A stretch of DNA of 53,432 nucleotides. Origin: Bacteroidota bacterium. Its GTDB lineage: Bacteria; Bacteroidota; Bacteroidia; Chitinophagales; Chitinophagaceae. The DNA lies in the NCBI GenBank assembly GCA_005883765.1, contig VBAQ01000065.1, positions 20,962-74,393 on the forward strand. The letters are read 5' to 3'. This document shows, piece by piece, positions 16,095-24,232 of the stretch. Position 1 is the first letter of the stretch. Every line of letters begins with the position of its first letter. Under the pieces are notes generated by a model. It was not told where the DNA came from. It saw nothing but the letters and a program-made list of their open reading frames with translations, and searched no databases. The position numbers and the translations under genes are program-made.

Positions 16095-18824
16095 ATGCAA
16101 CGACTTTTACTGAGAGCAACGATCTTTCTTGTCGCAACTTTTTTTTCCGTATTCACTTTGTATGCACAGCAAGATACTTCTAAACCAACATCTGTTGATC
16201 CTAACCTTCTTGCTCTTGAAAACGCCAAGGTCCCCAAAGAATATACTATTGCCGGCATTGCCCTCACAGGGGTTCATTATTTGGATACCAGCATTGTAAT
16301 GTCCATTGCCAACATACAGATTGGCGACAAGGTGTTGATTCCAGGCGGCGATCTTTTTTCCAAAGCGATCCAGAGCCTATGGCGGCAAAGACTTTTTGCG
16401 GATATACAGATCTACATCACCAAGGTGCAAGATGATAGGGTATGGGTAGAGATCGGGGTAACAGAACGGCCGCGTCTTGGCAATTTTAAGTTTGAAGGTG
16501 CACGCAAAAGTGAAATAGACGACCTGCAAGGAAAAGTTGGACTGGTAAAACAAACGATCATTACCGAAAACATGAAGCGGAGAGCCATAGAAGTTATCAC
16601 AAAATACTATGTTGATAAGGGGTATAAAAACCTCTCTGTAAATATTGTCACCCAAAAAGATCCTGCATTTGTAAATTCTGAGACGCTTACATTTCAAATT
16701 AGCAAAGGGGAAAAAGCGCACATTGATAATATTTTCTTCAACGGCAATGAAAATGTTTCGAGCATAAAATTGAAAAAGCAGATGAAGGGCACCAAAGAAA
16801 TGACCAAGATCAGTTTGTTCCCTGCCAAAGAAGTAAGCCCGTTTGGAACTGATTCCACTGAAAAGTTTGGTGAGTACATTAAAGATTGGGGATTTCTCAC
16901 TCCTTCAAAAACAAAGGCGCTCCTTGATCCATATTTTCGTTTCAAGCTATTTAGTTCTGCCAAATTAGATATGAAAAAGTTTGGCGAGGACATGGACAAA
17001 GTAGTCACTTATTACAATTCCCTGGGTTACCGCGACGCGCAGATTGTTGATACGGCTATTTATAGCTCAACCAACGGAAATATCAATGTTGCTTTAAAAG
17101 TGATCGAAGGCCACAAGTATTATTTCGGTAACATTAGTTGGAAAGGCAATGCTAAATATTCCGACTCGTTGCTTACAGTTCTTCTCGGTATTCATAAAGG
17201 TGACGTTTATAACATTGAAACACTCAATAAAAAACTTGGAAAAGAATTATCGCCCGAAGGAGGTGATATCAGTGCTCTCTACATGGATGATGGTTATTTG
17301 TTTTTTCATGTTGATCCTGTTGAAACCGCCGTGTATAATGATACGATAGATTACGAAATAAGAATCGTTGAGGGGCCGCAGGCAAGAATAAAAAATGTAA
17401 CAATCGCCGGAAATCAAAAAACCAAAGATTATGTTATCCGTCGCGAACTGAGAACCGTTCCGGGTGAACTATTCAATCGTTCTGATCTTATTCGTTCAGT
17501 TCGTGAATTATCGAATCTGCAGTATTTCAACCAGGAAAAAATTAATCCTGTGCCGGTGCCCAATGCTGAGGATGGAACAGTGGATATAAACTGGAACCTT
17601 GAAGAAAAGTCTTCCGATCAGTTAGAGCTTTCTGCCGGCTGGGGAGGGGGAATTGGATTAACAGGAACTCTCGGCGTTTCGTTCAATAATTTTTCCATAA
17701 GGAATATTTTCCATAAGGAAGCCTGGGACCCTTTGCCGCAAGGTGATGGACAAAAACTAAGCTTACGTTACCAATCGAATGGACGGGCCTTTAACTCTTA
17801 TAATGCATCTTTTACCGAGCCGTGGTTGGGAGGTAAAAAAAGAAATTCTCTTACTCTCGCGTTTTATCACAGCAAATTCTCGAATGCATTTGATCCCTTT
17901 ACTGGTTTGCCGGATAAACAAAGATCTGATACCAATTTCTTAAAGACCCTGGGGGTCTCTGTTTCCTTAGGCAAACAACTGAAATGGCCTGACGATTATT
18001 TCAGCCTGGTCTATTCAGTCAATTTTACTCAATACAAGCTGAGTCACTACCCAATCTTCCAGGGCTTAGATTCCGGCACATCAACCAACATCAGCTTCAA
18101 ACTTGCGTTGCAACGTTCATCGGTTTTTGATCCTACTTTTCCCCGGAGCGGTTCTAATTTCATAGCCAGTGTGCAGCTTACTCCGCCTTATTCCTTATTA
18201 AATCCCAATCTTGTTAATTCAAGCAATCCATATAAAACTCCGGAATATCACAAGTGGCGCTTCACGGCGGAATGGTATGTTCCTATAGGCAAGCCAATGG
18301 GAGAAGACAAGAACCGACAGTTTGTGTTAAAGATGGCCGCCAAATATGGATTTATGGGACGCTATAACCATAAACTCGACTTTTCGCCATTCGAAAGATT
18401 TCAACTGGGTGATGCGGGCCTAACCAATAATTATGGCTTGCTAGGCTATGACATCATTGCGCAACGTGGATATCCCGTGTATGAAAATTCAGACCCGTCG
18501 ATAAACCCTGATCAAAGCAGCGCTTCAAGATTCTTTACCATCTTCAATAAGTATCAATTGGAGTTGCGATATCCGCTGGTAACAAATCCGAGCAGCACCA
18601 TTTATGGTCTTGTTTTCTTCGAAGCAGCTAATGGGTGGTATAATTTCAAAGATTACAACCCATTCCGGCTGCGCCGAAGCACTGGTGTCGGCATGCGTTT
18701 CTTCCTGCCCATGTTCGGTTTGCTGGGATTTGATTATGGAGTGGGCATTGATCGCCTTGGGCCAAACACCAAGCTAAAAGATGCGTCACGCTTTACCTTT
18801 ATGCTTGGCTACGAACCCGAATAA
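16095..18824 (+). CDS. bamA: Outer membrane protein assembly factor BamA
   Basis: The 909-residue core subunit of the BAM complex folds beta barrels into the outer membrane. A signal peptide (residues 1-24, ending FTLYAQ) is followed by five POTRA domains to about residue 500 (for example RRAIEVITKYYVDKGYKNLS, GKELSPEGGDISALYMDDGY, TIAGNQKTKDYVIRRELRTV). The Omp85 barrel begins with SAGWGGGIGLTGTLGVSFNN near 515 and ends in FMLGYEPE. Length is typical for Bacteroidetes, which have an extended segment between POTRA2 and POTRA3. Two OmpH/Skp chaperone genes follow. Confidence 0.95.
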   Translation: MQRLLLRATIFLVATFFSVFTLYAQQDTSKPTSVDPNLLALENAKVPKEYTIAGIALTGVHYLDTSIVMSIANIQIGDKVLIPGGDLFSKAIQSLWRQRLFADIQIYITKVQDDRVWVEIGVTERPRLGNFKFEGARKSEIDDLQGKVGLVKQTIITENMKRRAIEVITKYYVDKGYKNLSVNIVTQKDPAFVNSETLTFQISKGEKAHIDNIFFNGNENVSSIKLKKQMKGTKEMTKISLFPAKEVSPFGTDSTEKFGEYIKDWGFLTPSKTKALLDPYFRFKLFSSAKLDMKKFGEDMDKVVTYYNSLGYRDAQIVDTAIYSSTNGNINVALKVIEGHKYYFGNISWKGNAKYSDSLLTVLLGIHKGDVYNIETLNKKLGKELSPEGGDISALYMDDGYLFFHVDPVETAVYNDTIDYEIRIVEGPQARIKNVTIAGNQKTKDYVIRRELRTVPGELFNRSDLIRSVRELSNLQYFNQEKINPVPVPNAEDGTVDINWNLEEKSSDQLELSAGWGGGIGLTGTLGVSFNNFSIRNIFHKEAWDPLPQGDGQKLSLRYQSNGRAFNSYNASFTEPWLGGKKRNSLTLAFYHSKFSNAFDPFTGLPDKQRSDTNFLKTLGVSVSLGKQLKWPDDYFSLVYSVNFTQYKLSHYPIFQGLDSGTSTNISFKLALQRSSVFDPTFPRSGSNFIASVQLTPPYSLLNPNLVNSSNPYKTPEYHKWRFTAEWYVPIGKPMGEDKNRQFVLKMAAKYGFMGRYNHKLDFSPFERFQLGDAGLTNNYGLLGYDIIAQRGYPVYENSDPSINPDQSSASRFFTIFNKYQLELRYPLVTNPSSTIYGLVFFEAANGWYNFKDYNPFRLRRSTGVGMRFFLPMFGLLGFDYGVGIDRLGPNTKLKDASRFTFMLGYEPE

Positions 18825-18872
18825 AGGCGTCACCTGATTCAATGGAACTTCATTCACTATAAAAAAGACATC

Positions 18873-19385
18873 ATGAAAAAAATTTTTCTTACTGTTTGCT
18901 TGCTGGGATTTGCCCTTGTGGGCTTTTCTCAAAAGTATGCAATCATTGACACGAAATATATTCTTGATAAAATGACGGACTACAAAGCCGCCCAGACAAG
19001 ACTCGATGATATTGCAGCCGGTTGGCAAAAGGAAATAGATAGCCTGCAGTCCCAGCTCGACAGGATGTACAAGGACTATGATGCAGAACAGGTGATGCTG
19101 AGTGAGGACTTAAGGAAAAAAAGAGAAGCACAACTCTTTTCAAAGGAGAAAGAACTTAGAGATCTTCAACGCAAACGTTTTGGTTTTGAAGGCGATTTGT
19201 TCAAGAAAAGACAGGAACTAATAAAACCGGTTCAGGACAAAGTCTACAATGCCGTTCAAAGAATTGCAGCACAGCGGGGATATGATTTTATCCTTGATAA
19301 AAGTGAAGGAATTACCGTTATCTTTGCCGACCCAAAACTGGATAAAAGCGATGATGTGCTTAGAGAATTAGGGATCAGGCAATAA
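18873..19385 (+). CDS. OmpH/Skp family periplasmic chaperone (copy 1)
   Basis: A 170-residue exported protein: signal peptide MKKIFLTVCLLGFALVGFSQ, then KYAIIDTKYILDKMTDYKAA, the usual OmpH N-terminal strand, then a long charged coiled-coil at about 40-120, and the C-terminal RIAAQRGYDFILDKSEGITV. Skp-type trimers hold unfolded outer-membrane proteins in the periplasm on the way to BamA. It starts 48 bp after bamA and is probably in the same transcript. Confidence 0.9.
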   Translation: MKKIFLTVCLLGFALVGFSQKYAIIDTKYILDKMTDYKAAQTRLDDIAAGWQKEIDSLQSQLDRMYKDYDAEQVMLSEDLRKKREAQLFSKEKELRDLQRKRFGFEGDLFKKRQELIKPVQDKVYNAVQRIAAQRGYDFILDKSEGITVIFADPKLDKSDDVLRELGIRQ

Positions 19386-19444
19386 AATATTTAGTTTGAC
19401 TGGCAACCAATAATTGATAAAAACAATCTTTAGGAACATAACCA

Positions 19445-19460
19445 ACAGCTCAAGAGCTGT
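19445..19460. repeat. Inverted repeat between the two ompH genes
   Basis: ACAGCTC and GAGCTGT flank two bases, a near-perfect palindrome in the 217-bp spacer between the OmpH genes. There is no T-tract, so it looks more like a protein-binding site or repeat remnant than a terminator. Confidence 0.35.
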
Positions 19461-19602
19461 ACCTATTCGAGGATCAAAATTAAATCATGAAATGAGTCAT
19501 AGAATTTTCGGGCTATCACACCTATCAACGACGAAACTTTATGACGAATTCCCTGTCCGTCAAGCGGGCATTTAATTTAATTATTAAAATAAAAAAACAC
19601 AG

Positions 19603-20157
19603 ATGAAAAAAATCATTTCGCTAGTAATAATATGCGTTTTGCTGGTTGCGGGCAATCCTGCTAATTCGCAAACGAAAATTGGATATATGAGCATTGATCA
19701 GATGGTCAGTATCATGCCAGAGGCGTCCAGGATAGATACGATGTTGAGCAAATATCAGAATGATTCGTTGAACCAAACTCTGAATACGATTGCGCAGGAA
19801 TATCAATACAAGGACAGCATCCTCACCAAAACAGACACTACAAAAACGCCGAAATCAGTATTGAATCAATTAAGAACTGATGTTAATGTGCTTGCCTATC
19901 AAATTCAAAACTGGCAAACACTTGCAGGGCAGGCGTACCAGGCTAAGCAGGACCAGTTATTGGCACCCATTTACACCAAGGTCGCGACTGCATTAAGGGC
20001 TGTCGCAAAAGAAAAAGGATATGCTTATGTCTTAAACAAAGATATTTTTCTTGTAGCTCCTGATGGGGATGACCTGTTGCCCGCTGTAGCTGCGAAGTTG
20101 GGCGTTAAGATTCCGCTGGGCATGACGACACAAAAGCCAGCAGTAAAACCAAGGTAG
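19603..20157 (+). CDS. OmpH/Skp family periplasmic chaperone (copy 2)
   Basis: A second OmpH-like protein of 184 residues with signal peptide MKKIISLVIICVLLVAGNPA and NSQ before the mature start KIGYMSIDQMVSIMPEASRI. The coiled-coil arm is less charged and richer in Gln, Asn and Thr than copy 1, and the C-terminal KEKGYAYVLNKDIFLVAPDG is typical. A Pro/Lys-rich end (TQKPAVKPR) is extra. Tandem ompH genes after bamA are common in this phylum; division of clients between them is unknown. A terminator follows. Confidence 0.88.
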   Translation: MKKIISLVIICVLLVAGNPANSQTKIGYMSIDQMVSIMPEASRIDTMLSKYQNDSLNQTLNTIAQEYQYKDSILTKTDTTKTPKSVLNQLRTDVNVLAYQIQNWQTLAGQAYQAKQDQLLAPIYTKVATALRAVAKEKGYAYVLNKDIFLVAPDGDDLLPAVAAKLGVKIPLGMTTQKPAVKPR

Positions 20158-20179
20158 TAGAAGGAATTGACAACATCGA

Positions 20180-20215
20180 AAAACCCCCGCTGTCTTTAGT
20201 ATCGGGGTTTCCCAT
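20180..20215. terminator. Bidirectional terminator between ompH and typA
   Basis: AAACCCC and GGGGTTT pair around a 16-base loop between two convergent genes. On the minus strand the stem is followed by a T-run, ideal for stopping typA; on the plus strand the tail CCCATTTTTA is weaker. Confidence 0.75.
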
Positions 20216-20217
20216 TT

Positions 20218-22068
20218 TTAGATGGCCTCTGTGCTCATTCTCTTCGCCTGTTTTTTTCTTTCTTCTTCATCCAATATCACTTTCCTCATGCGAATGAAAT
20301 TAGGAGTTACTTCAATGCATTCGTCCTGTTGAATGTATTCCATGCATTCTTCAAGAGTCATCAGATGTTTCGGAGCAATATTGGTCGCCGCATCACTTCC
20401 GCTCGCCCGCATGTTGGTGAGTTTTTTACCTTCGTTAGCTTGTACAACGAGATCGCCAGGCTTATTGTTTTCACCGATGATCATCCCTTTGTATACTTCT
20501 TCTCCCGGGTCAACAAAAAATATCCCGCGGTCCTGCAACTTATCGAGTGAATAGGCTGTAGTTGTTCCGGCTTCTTTTGCGACCAACACTCCATTATTCC
20601 TTCCCGGTATCGCACCTTTCCAGGGTTTGTATTCGCTGAAGCGGTGATTCATCACCGCTTCACCAGCCGTGCTGGTGAGCATTTGCGTTCTTAGGCCAAC
20701 CAGCCCTCTTGAAGGAATTTCAAATTCCAAATGTTGCATCTCACCTTTTGTTTCCATCACGTGCAACTCACCTTTGCGGCGAGTGACGAGATCTATTACC
20801 TTACTCGCAAATTCCTGCGGTACATCGACTACTAGCGTTTCGTAAGGCTCACATTGTTTGCCGTTGACATCTTTTATCAATACTTGTGGCTGACCCACAG
20901 TTAATTCATATCCTTCGCGGCGCATGGTCTCAATCAAAATTCCCAAATGCAAAATGCCCCTGCCATAAACTATAAAACTGTCCGCGTTTCCTGCATCTTC
21001 CACTCTAAGGGCAAGATTTTTTTCCGTTTCCTTCATCAGCCTGTCGCGGATGTGCCGTGATGTTACAAACTTTCCGTCCTTGCCATAAAATGGAGAGTTG
21101 TTGATCCCAAACATCATGCTCATGGTCGGTTCATCGACGCTGATCGTTGGCAATCCCTCCGGGTTTTCAAAGTCGGCAATGGTATCCCCGATATTAAAAT
21201 CATCAATGCCGACAACGGCGCAAAGATCACCCGCCGTAATCTCTGCCACTTTCTTCTTACCCATCCCTTCAAATACATATATTTCTCTTGCTCTCGTCTT
21301 TTTGATCGTGCCATCTGACTGCACCAACGAGATCGGCTGACCTTCCCTGATAGAACCACGACTAACTTTACCGATCGCTATCCGACCGAGGAAAGAAGAA
21401 TAATCCAATGAAGTGATCTGTAATTGCAAGGTCCCTGCAATCACTTTTGGCGCAGGAACATATTTTAAAATGCCATCGAGCAAAGGAGTGATGTCTTCAC
21501 TTGGCGTTAATGAATCATTGAACCATCCATGCTTGCCGGAACCGTAGTAAGTAGGAAAATTTAATTGCTCTTCGGTAGCATCAAGACTAAAAAATAATTC
21601 AAACACAGCATCGTGCACTTCGTCAGGGCGGCAATTCGGCTTGTCTACTTTGTTAATGACGACAATGGGATGCAGGTTCAAATGCAATGCCTTTTGCAAA
21701 ACGAATCTTGTTTGTGGCATGGGTCCTTCAAAGGCATCAACAAGAAGCAACACGCCGTCAGCCATTTTCAATACTCGTTCCACTTCACCTCCGAAATCGG
21801 CGTGCCCTGGAGTATCAATGACATTTATTTTAACTCCTTTGTATTCGACAGCAGCATTCTTACTGAAAATAGTAATGCCGCGTTCGCGTTCGAGCTCATT
21901 GCTGTCCATGATCAAATCACCGGTCTCCTGGTTATCGCGAAACACGTGAGTCTGGTGCAATATTCTATCAACCAACGTCGTCTTTCCATGGTCAACGTGG
22001 GCAATGATAGCTATGTTCCTAATTGCAGCCTCTTCTCCGCCAGCCGACGAAGTGTTTACAACACTCAT
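20218..22068 (-). CDS. typA: Translational GTPase TypA/BipA
   Basis: A 616-residue ribosome-associated GTPase of the elongation-factor family that helps ribosome assembly and stress growth. G1 AHVDHGKTTLVDRIL is near residues 23-37, switch I contains ERERGITIFSKNAAV, G3 is DTPGHADFGGEVERV and G4 NKVDKPN. Domain II and the EF-G-like domains III and V follow, with RGLVGLRTQMLTSTAGEAV and the BipA-specific C-terminal part ending in ECIEVTPNFIRMRKVILDEE. Length is normal. A candidate -7 box and a leader hairpin lie upstream. Confidence 0.95.
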   Translation of the reverse strand: MSVVNTSSAGGEEAAIRNIAIIAHVDHGKTTLVDRILHQTHVFRDNQETGDLIMDSNELERERGITIFSKNAAVEYKGVKINVIDTPGHADFGGEVERVLKMADGVLLLVDAFEGPMPQTRFVLQKALHLNLHPIVVINKVDKPNCRPDEVHDAVFELFFSLDATEEQLNFPTYYGSGKHGWFNDSLTPSEDITPLLDGILKYVPAPKVIAGTLQLQITSLDYSSFLGRIAIGKVSRGSIREGQPISLVQSDGTIKKTRAREIYVFEGMGKKKVAEITAGDLCAVVGIDDFNIGDTIADFENPEGLPTISVDEPTMSMMFGINNSPFYGKDGKFVTSRHIRDRLMKETEKNLALRVEDAGNADSFIVYGRGILHLGILIETMRREGYELTVGQPQVLIKDVNGKQCEPYETLVVDVPQEFASKVIDLVTRRKGELHVMETKGEMQHLEFEIPSRGLVGLRTQMLTSTAGEAVMNHRFSEYKPWKGAIPGRNNGVLVAKEAGTTTAYSLDKLQDRGIFFVDPGEEVYKGMIIGENNKPGDLVVQANEGKKLTNMRASGSDAATNIAPKHLMTLEECMEYIQQDECIEVTPNFIRMRKVILDEEERKKQAKRMSTEAI

Positions 22069-22077
22069 ATAAAAAAT

Positions 22078-22111
22078 AAAGCCCTTTTATTCCCGTAACG
22101 GGAGAGGCTTT
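22078..22111 (-). promoter_or_regulatory. Two-tier hairpin in the typA leader
   Basis: AAAGCC and GGCTTT form an outer stem, with an inner CCCG/CGGG stem and TAA loop, ending ten bases upstream of the typA ATG. It would lie within a leader of roughly 45-50 bases if the TACCTTTG at 22122-22129 is the promoter, so it could modulate translation or be a repeat remnant. Confidence 0.35.
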
Positions 22112-22121
22112 AAACAAGCGG

Positions 22122-22129
22122 CAAAGGTA
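22122..22129 (-). promoter_or_regulatory. -7 box of typA (TACCTTTG)
   Basis: A perfect TAnnTTTG match on the minus strand, 53 bases before the typA ATG, with no other gene in between. Confidence 0.45.
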
Positions 22130-22215
22130 CAGTTTTATAGTGACGGTAAGAAGAAATGGAAGTGAATATTATGTTAGTAGGAGTGAATTGTTTTGTTGAG
22201 CAAATACTGAGCAAG

Positions 22216-22361
22216 GAACAAGGAATGGCGAATTTTGAAGTCCACAGATCTACATGCTACGGTTCAATGTTCCTTGTTCGATATTCAATGTGGAATGCGA
22301 ATTTTGAAGTCAACAGATCTACCTTCTGCGGTTCAATGTTCCTTGTTCGATATTCAATGTG
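22216..22361. repeat. Two copies of a ~65-bp palindromic repeat, period 69
   Basis: Two near-identical units begin GCGAATTTTGAAGT at 22228 and 22297, share CAGATCTAC, and end TTCCTTGTTCGATATTCAAT then GTG. The pattern also contains the inverted arms GAACAAGGAA (22216-22225) and TTCCTTGTTC (22270-22279 and 22339-22348), so each unit can fold. It fills the spacer between typA and the acyltransferase and resembles intergenic repeats scattered in Chitinophagaceae genomes. Confidence 0.75.
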
Positions 22362-22362
22362 T

Positions 22363-23490
22363 TCACACTCTCACATAAATCCTTCTCTTATGCAACACAT
22401 AGCCGATCAACCAGCAGAACAACATAAAGCTGATCGCAAAGAGAAATGAACCGAAGTACATGCCCGCATGCTTAAAAATATTTTTGAATAACCAACTGTG
22501 AAGCGGCTGCTGGTCCGGTCCAACACGAACGAACCAAAGTAATGTGGCTCCCAACTCTGAAAGTAAATAAATGAACAAAGGGTTTTTTCCAAACACTTCA
22601 AAAAAGTAAGTCCATTTGCGCTGCTGCAAAAAATCGATAATGTACATCAATCCCGCCAGGATAATGCAATCGATGCCCACAGTTAGCAAAACAAAACTCC
22701 CCGTCCATAATTTCTTGTTGATGGGAAAAAACCAATCCCAACTGAGGGCAAGCACAACAGATAGAACGCCCGCCAGCAATAATTTTGCTACCCCCTCATA
22801 GGTTTTACCCTTCTCCTGCACCCATCTTCCCACGGCATAACCAAAGGTCACATTTGCAATGGCAGGCAACGTACTTAGCACTCCCTCCGGATCAAATGGC
22901 ACACCTTCACCGTGGTATAAATGATTTGACCCAAACAACCAAAGATCAAGTTTCGCGCCCGCGTTAGTGAGCATGTTGTATGGATCATTGTGATCCCCAA
23001 AAAACAAAAGTATAAGCCAGTAAATAACTAAAAAATAAAATGAAAGTTGGCCTACTCTCACTGGCTTTAAATATCGTATCATTAGTGCTGCGAAAAAATA
23101 CCCGAGCGCAATTCTTTGCAACACACCCATGATCCTCGTATTTGAAAGAGGATTGAATACAAGCTGATGTTGTTCATTCCAATGAACAAAAGGAAACCAA
23201 TACATTAAAAACCCTAGCAGGAAAATGATTAATGCCCGCTTAAAAATCTTCCAATTCACGCTTGCATTGGAAAGACCTGCCCATTTCTTCATCGAAAAGC
23301 TCATCGCATTTCCAACAACAAACATAAATGTAGGGAACACCAGATCCGTGGGTGTAAAACCATTCCAGTGCGCATGCAAGAGGGGCGGATAAGTGGTAGC
23401 GCCGTTCCCCGGAGTATTTACGATGATCATAAAACAGATCGTCAGTCCCCGCAGCACATCCAGCGCAAGAAATCGTTGAGAAGAGGTCAT
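22363..23490 (-). CDS. DUF5009/heparan-alpha-glucosaminide N-acetyltransferase-like membrane protein
   Basis: A 375-residue polytopic protein with about ten hydrophobic segments. The start SQRFLALDVLRGLTICFMII and the segment HWNGFTPTDLVFPTFMFVVG with GNAMSFS are diagnostic of the HGSNAT/NagX/DUF5009 group of membrane acyltransferases. Members acetylate glucosamine-type sugars with acetyl-CoA across the membrane, or are of unknown function. The C-terminal end LLSELGATLLWFVRVG is also conserved. In Bacteroidetes such genes often go with GlcNAc use, but no such genes neighbour it here, so the substrate is open. The stop lies immediately beside the repeat array. Confidence 0.8.
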   Translation of the reverse strand: MTSSQRFLALDVLRGLTICFMIIVNTPGNGATTYPPLLHAHWNGFTPTDLVFPTFMFVVGNAMSFSMKKWAGLSNASVNWKIFKRALIIFLLGFLMYWFPFVHWNEQHQLVFNPLSNTRIMGVLQRIALGYFFAALMIRYLKPVRVGQLSFYFLVIYWLILLFFGDHNDPYNMLTNAGAKLDLWLFGSNHLYHGEGVPFDPEGVLSTLPAIANVTFGYAVGRWVQEKGKTYEGVAKLLLAGVLSVVLALSWDWFFPINKKLWTGSFVLLTVGIDCIILAGLMYIIDFLQQRKWTYFFEVFGKNPLFIYLLSELGATLLWFVRVGPDQQPLHSWLFKNIFKHAGMYFGSFLFAISFMLFCWLIGYVLHKRRIYVRV

Positions 23491-23571
23491 AAGCAGTTAT
23501 TAGGATTGTAATATAAAAATTTTCTCTCATTAAAATCTCAGACTGCCTGTCAAGCTGTTCCAGCGGACATT

Positions 23572-23796
23572 TTAGAAAATTCTCCGGATGAGTTGAATGA
23601 TTATTGTGATCACCAGGCTAAAAATGATCATCGTGGTAATAGGGAAATAAAATTTGAAATTTTCTTTTTCAACGCGTATATCACCCGGTAACCTTCCGAT
23701 CCAGTTTAATTTATCATGAAAAAAATAAATGATCACTCCGAGTAAAACGATCATTATTCCTGCAATGATTACATACTTGCCGGTATCGCTGCTCAT
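23572..23796 (-). CDS. DUF2905 small membrane protein
   Basis: A 74-residue protein with two membrane spans (about 8-27 and 50-70) and the conserved centre HDKLNWIGRLPGDIRVEKEN followed by FKFYFPITTMI, which is DUF2905. Function is unknown. It lies upstream of the acyltransferase on the same strand and may be co-transcribed with it. Confidence 0.88.
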   Translation of the reverse strand: MSSDTGKYVIIAGIMIVLLGVIIYFFHDKLNWIGRLPGDIRVEKENFKFYFPITTMIIFSLVITIIIQLIRRIF

Positions 23797-23935
23797 GTTG
23801 CAAAAATAATTTTTTAGTTATTCATAAGTACGGAGTCAACCTTTGTTTAAAACCATTTATCGATAGATATACCTCTTTGGGCTATTTAAGATAAAATTTT
23901 GCCCGGTGGGATTTAAATTGCCTGAAAACAAACCC

Positions 23936-24133
23936 ATGCAAAACCTCGTCAAAAAAATAACCGTATACACCGGCATCGAAGAAGAAAAGGCAAAGGCAGC
24001 TTTGCTAATCATTGCGGCTCACATCAAAGAAAATTTTCCTATGCTAAGGGGCTGTGCCGATTCCATACTTGATATCAACGAACTGTCTTTGGAAAAAGAC
24101 GGGATTGTTATCAATAAATTTGAAGTTAATTAG
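23936..24133 (+). CDS. Small helical protein, unknown
   Basis: ATG 23936 is preferred over an in-frame GTG 30 bases upstream and gives 65 residues, beginning MQNLVKKITVYTGIEEEKAK. Two amphipathic helices are followed by INELSLEKDGIVINKFEVN, which looks like a short beta hairpin. The pattern KITVYTGIEEEKAKAALLII resembles small DUF2267/DUF2780-like helical proteins, but I cannot assign a family. It stands alone between DUF2905 (divergent) and fabH. Confidence 0.6.
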   Translation: MQNLVKKITVYTGIEEEKAKAALLIIAAHIKENFPMLRGCADSILDINELSLEKDGIVINKFEVN

Positions 24134-24232
24134 CTCATAGCGTAGACATTTCTAACTTTCCGAGTTACGTTTTTCCCAACTGCGGCACATTCGTTATCTT
24201 CCCTTTCCGACCCGTCACCGGCGAACTTTAAA

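Noticed and set aside
21613-22098. 161-codon plus-strand ORF opposite typA
   Set aside because: Complement of the conserved GTPase domain of typA.
22228-22361. CRISPR array
   Set aside because: Only two 65-bp units with almost no spacer; better described as a dispersed palindromic repeat.
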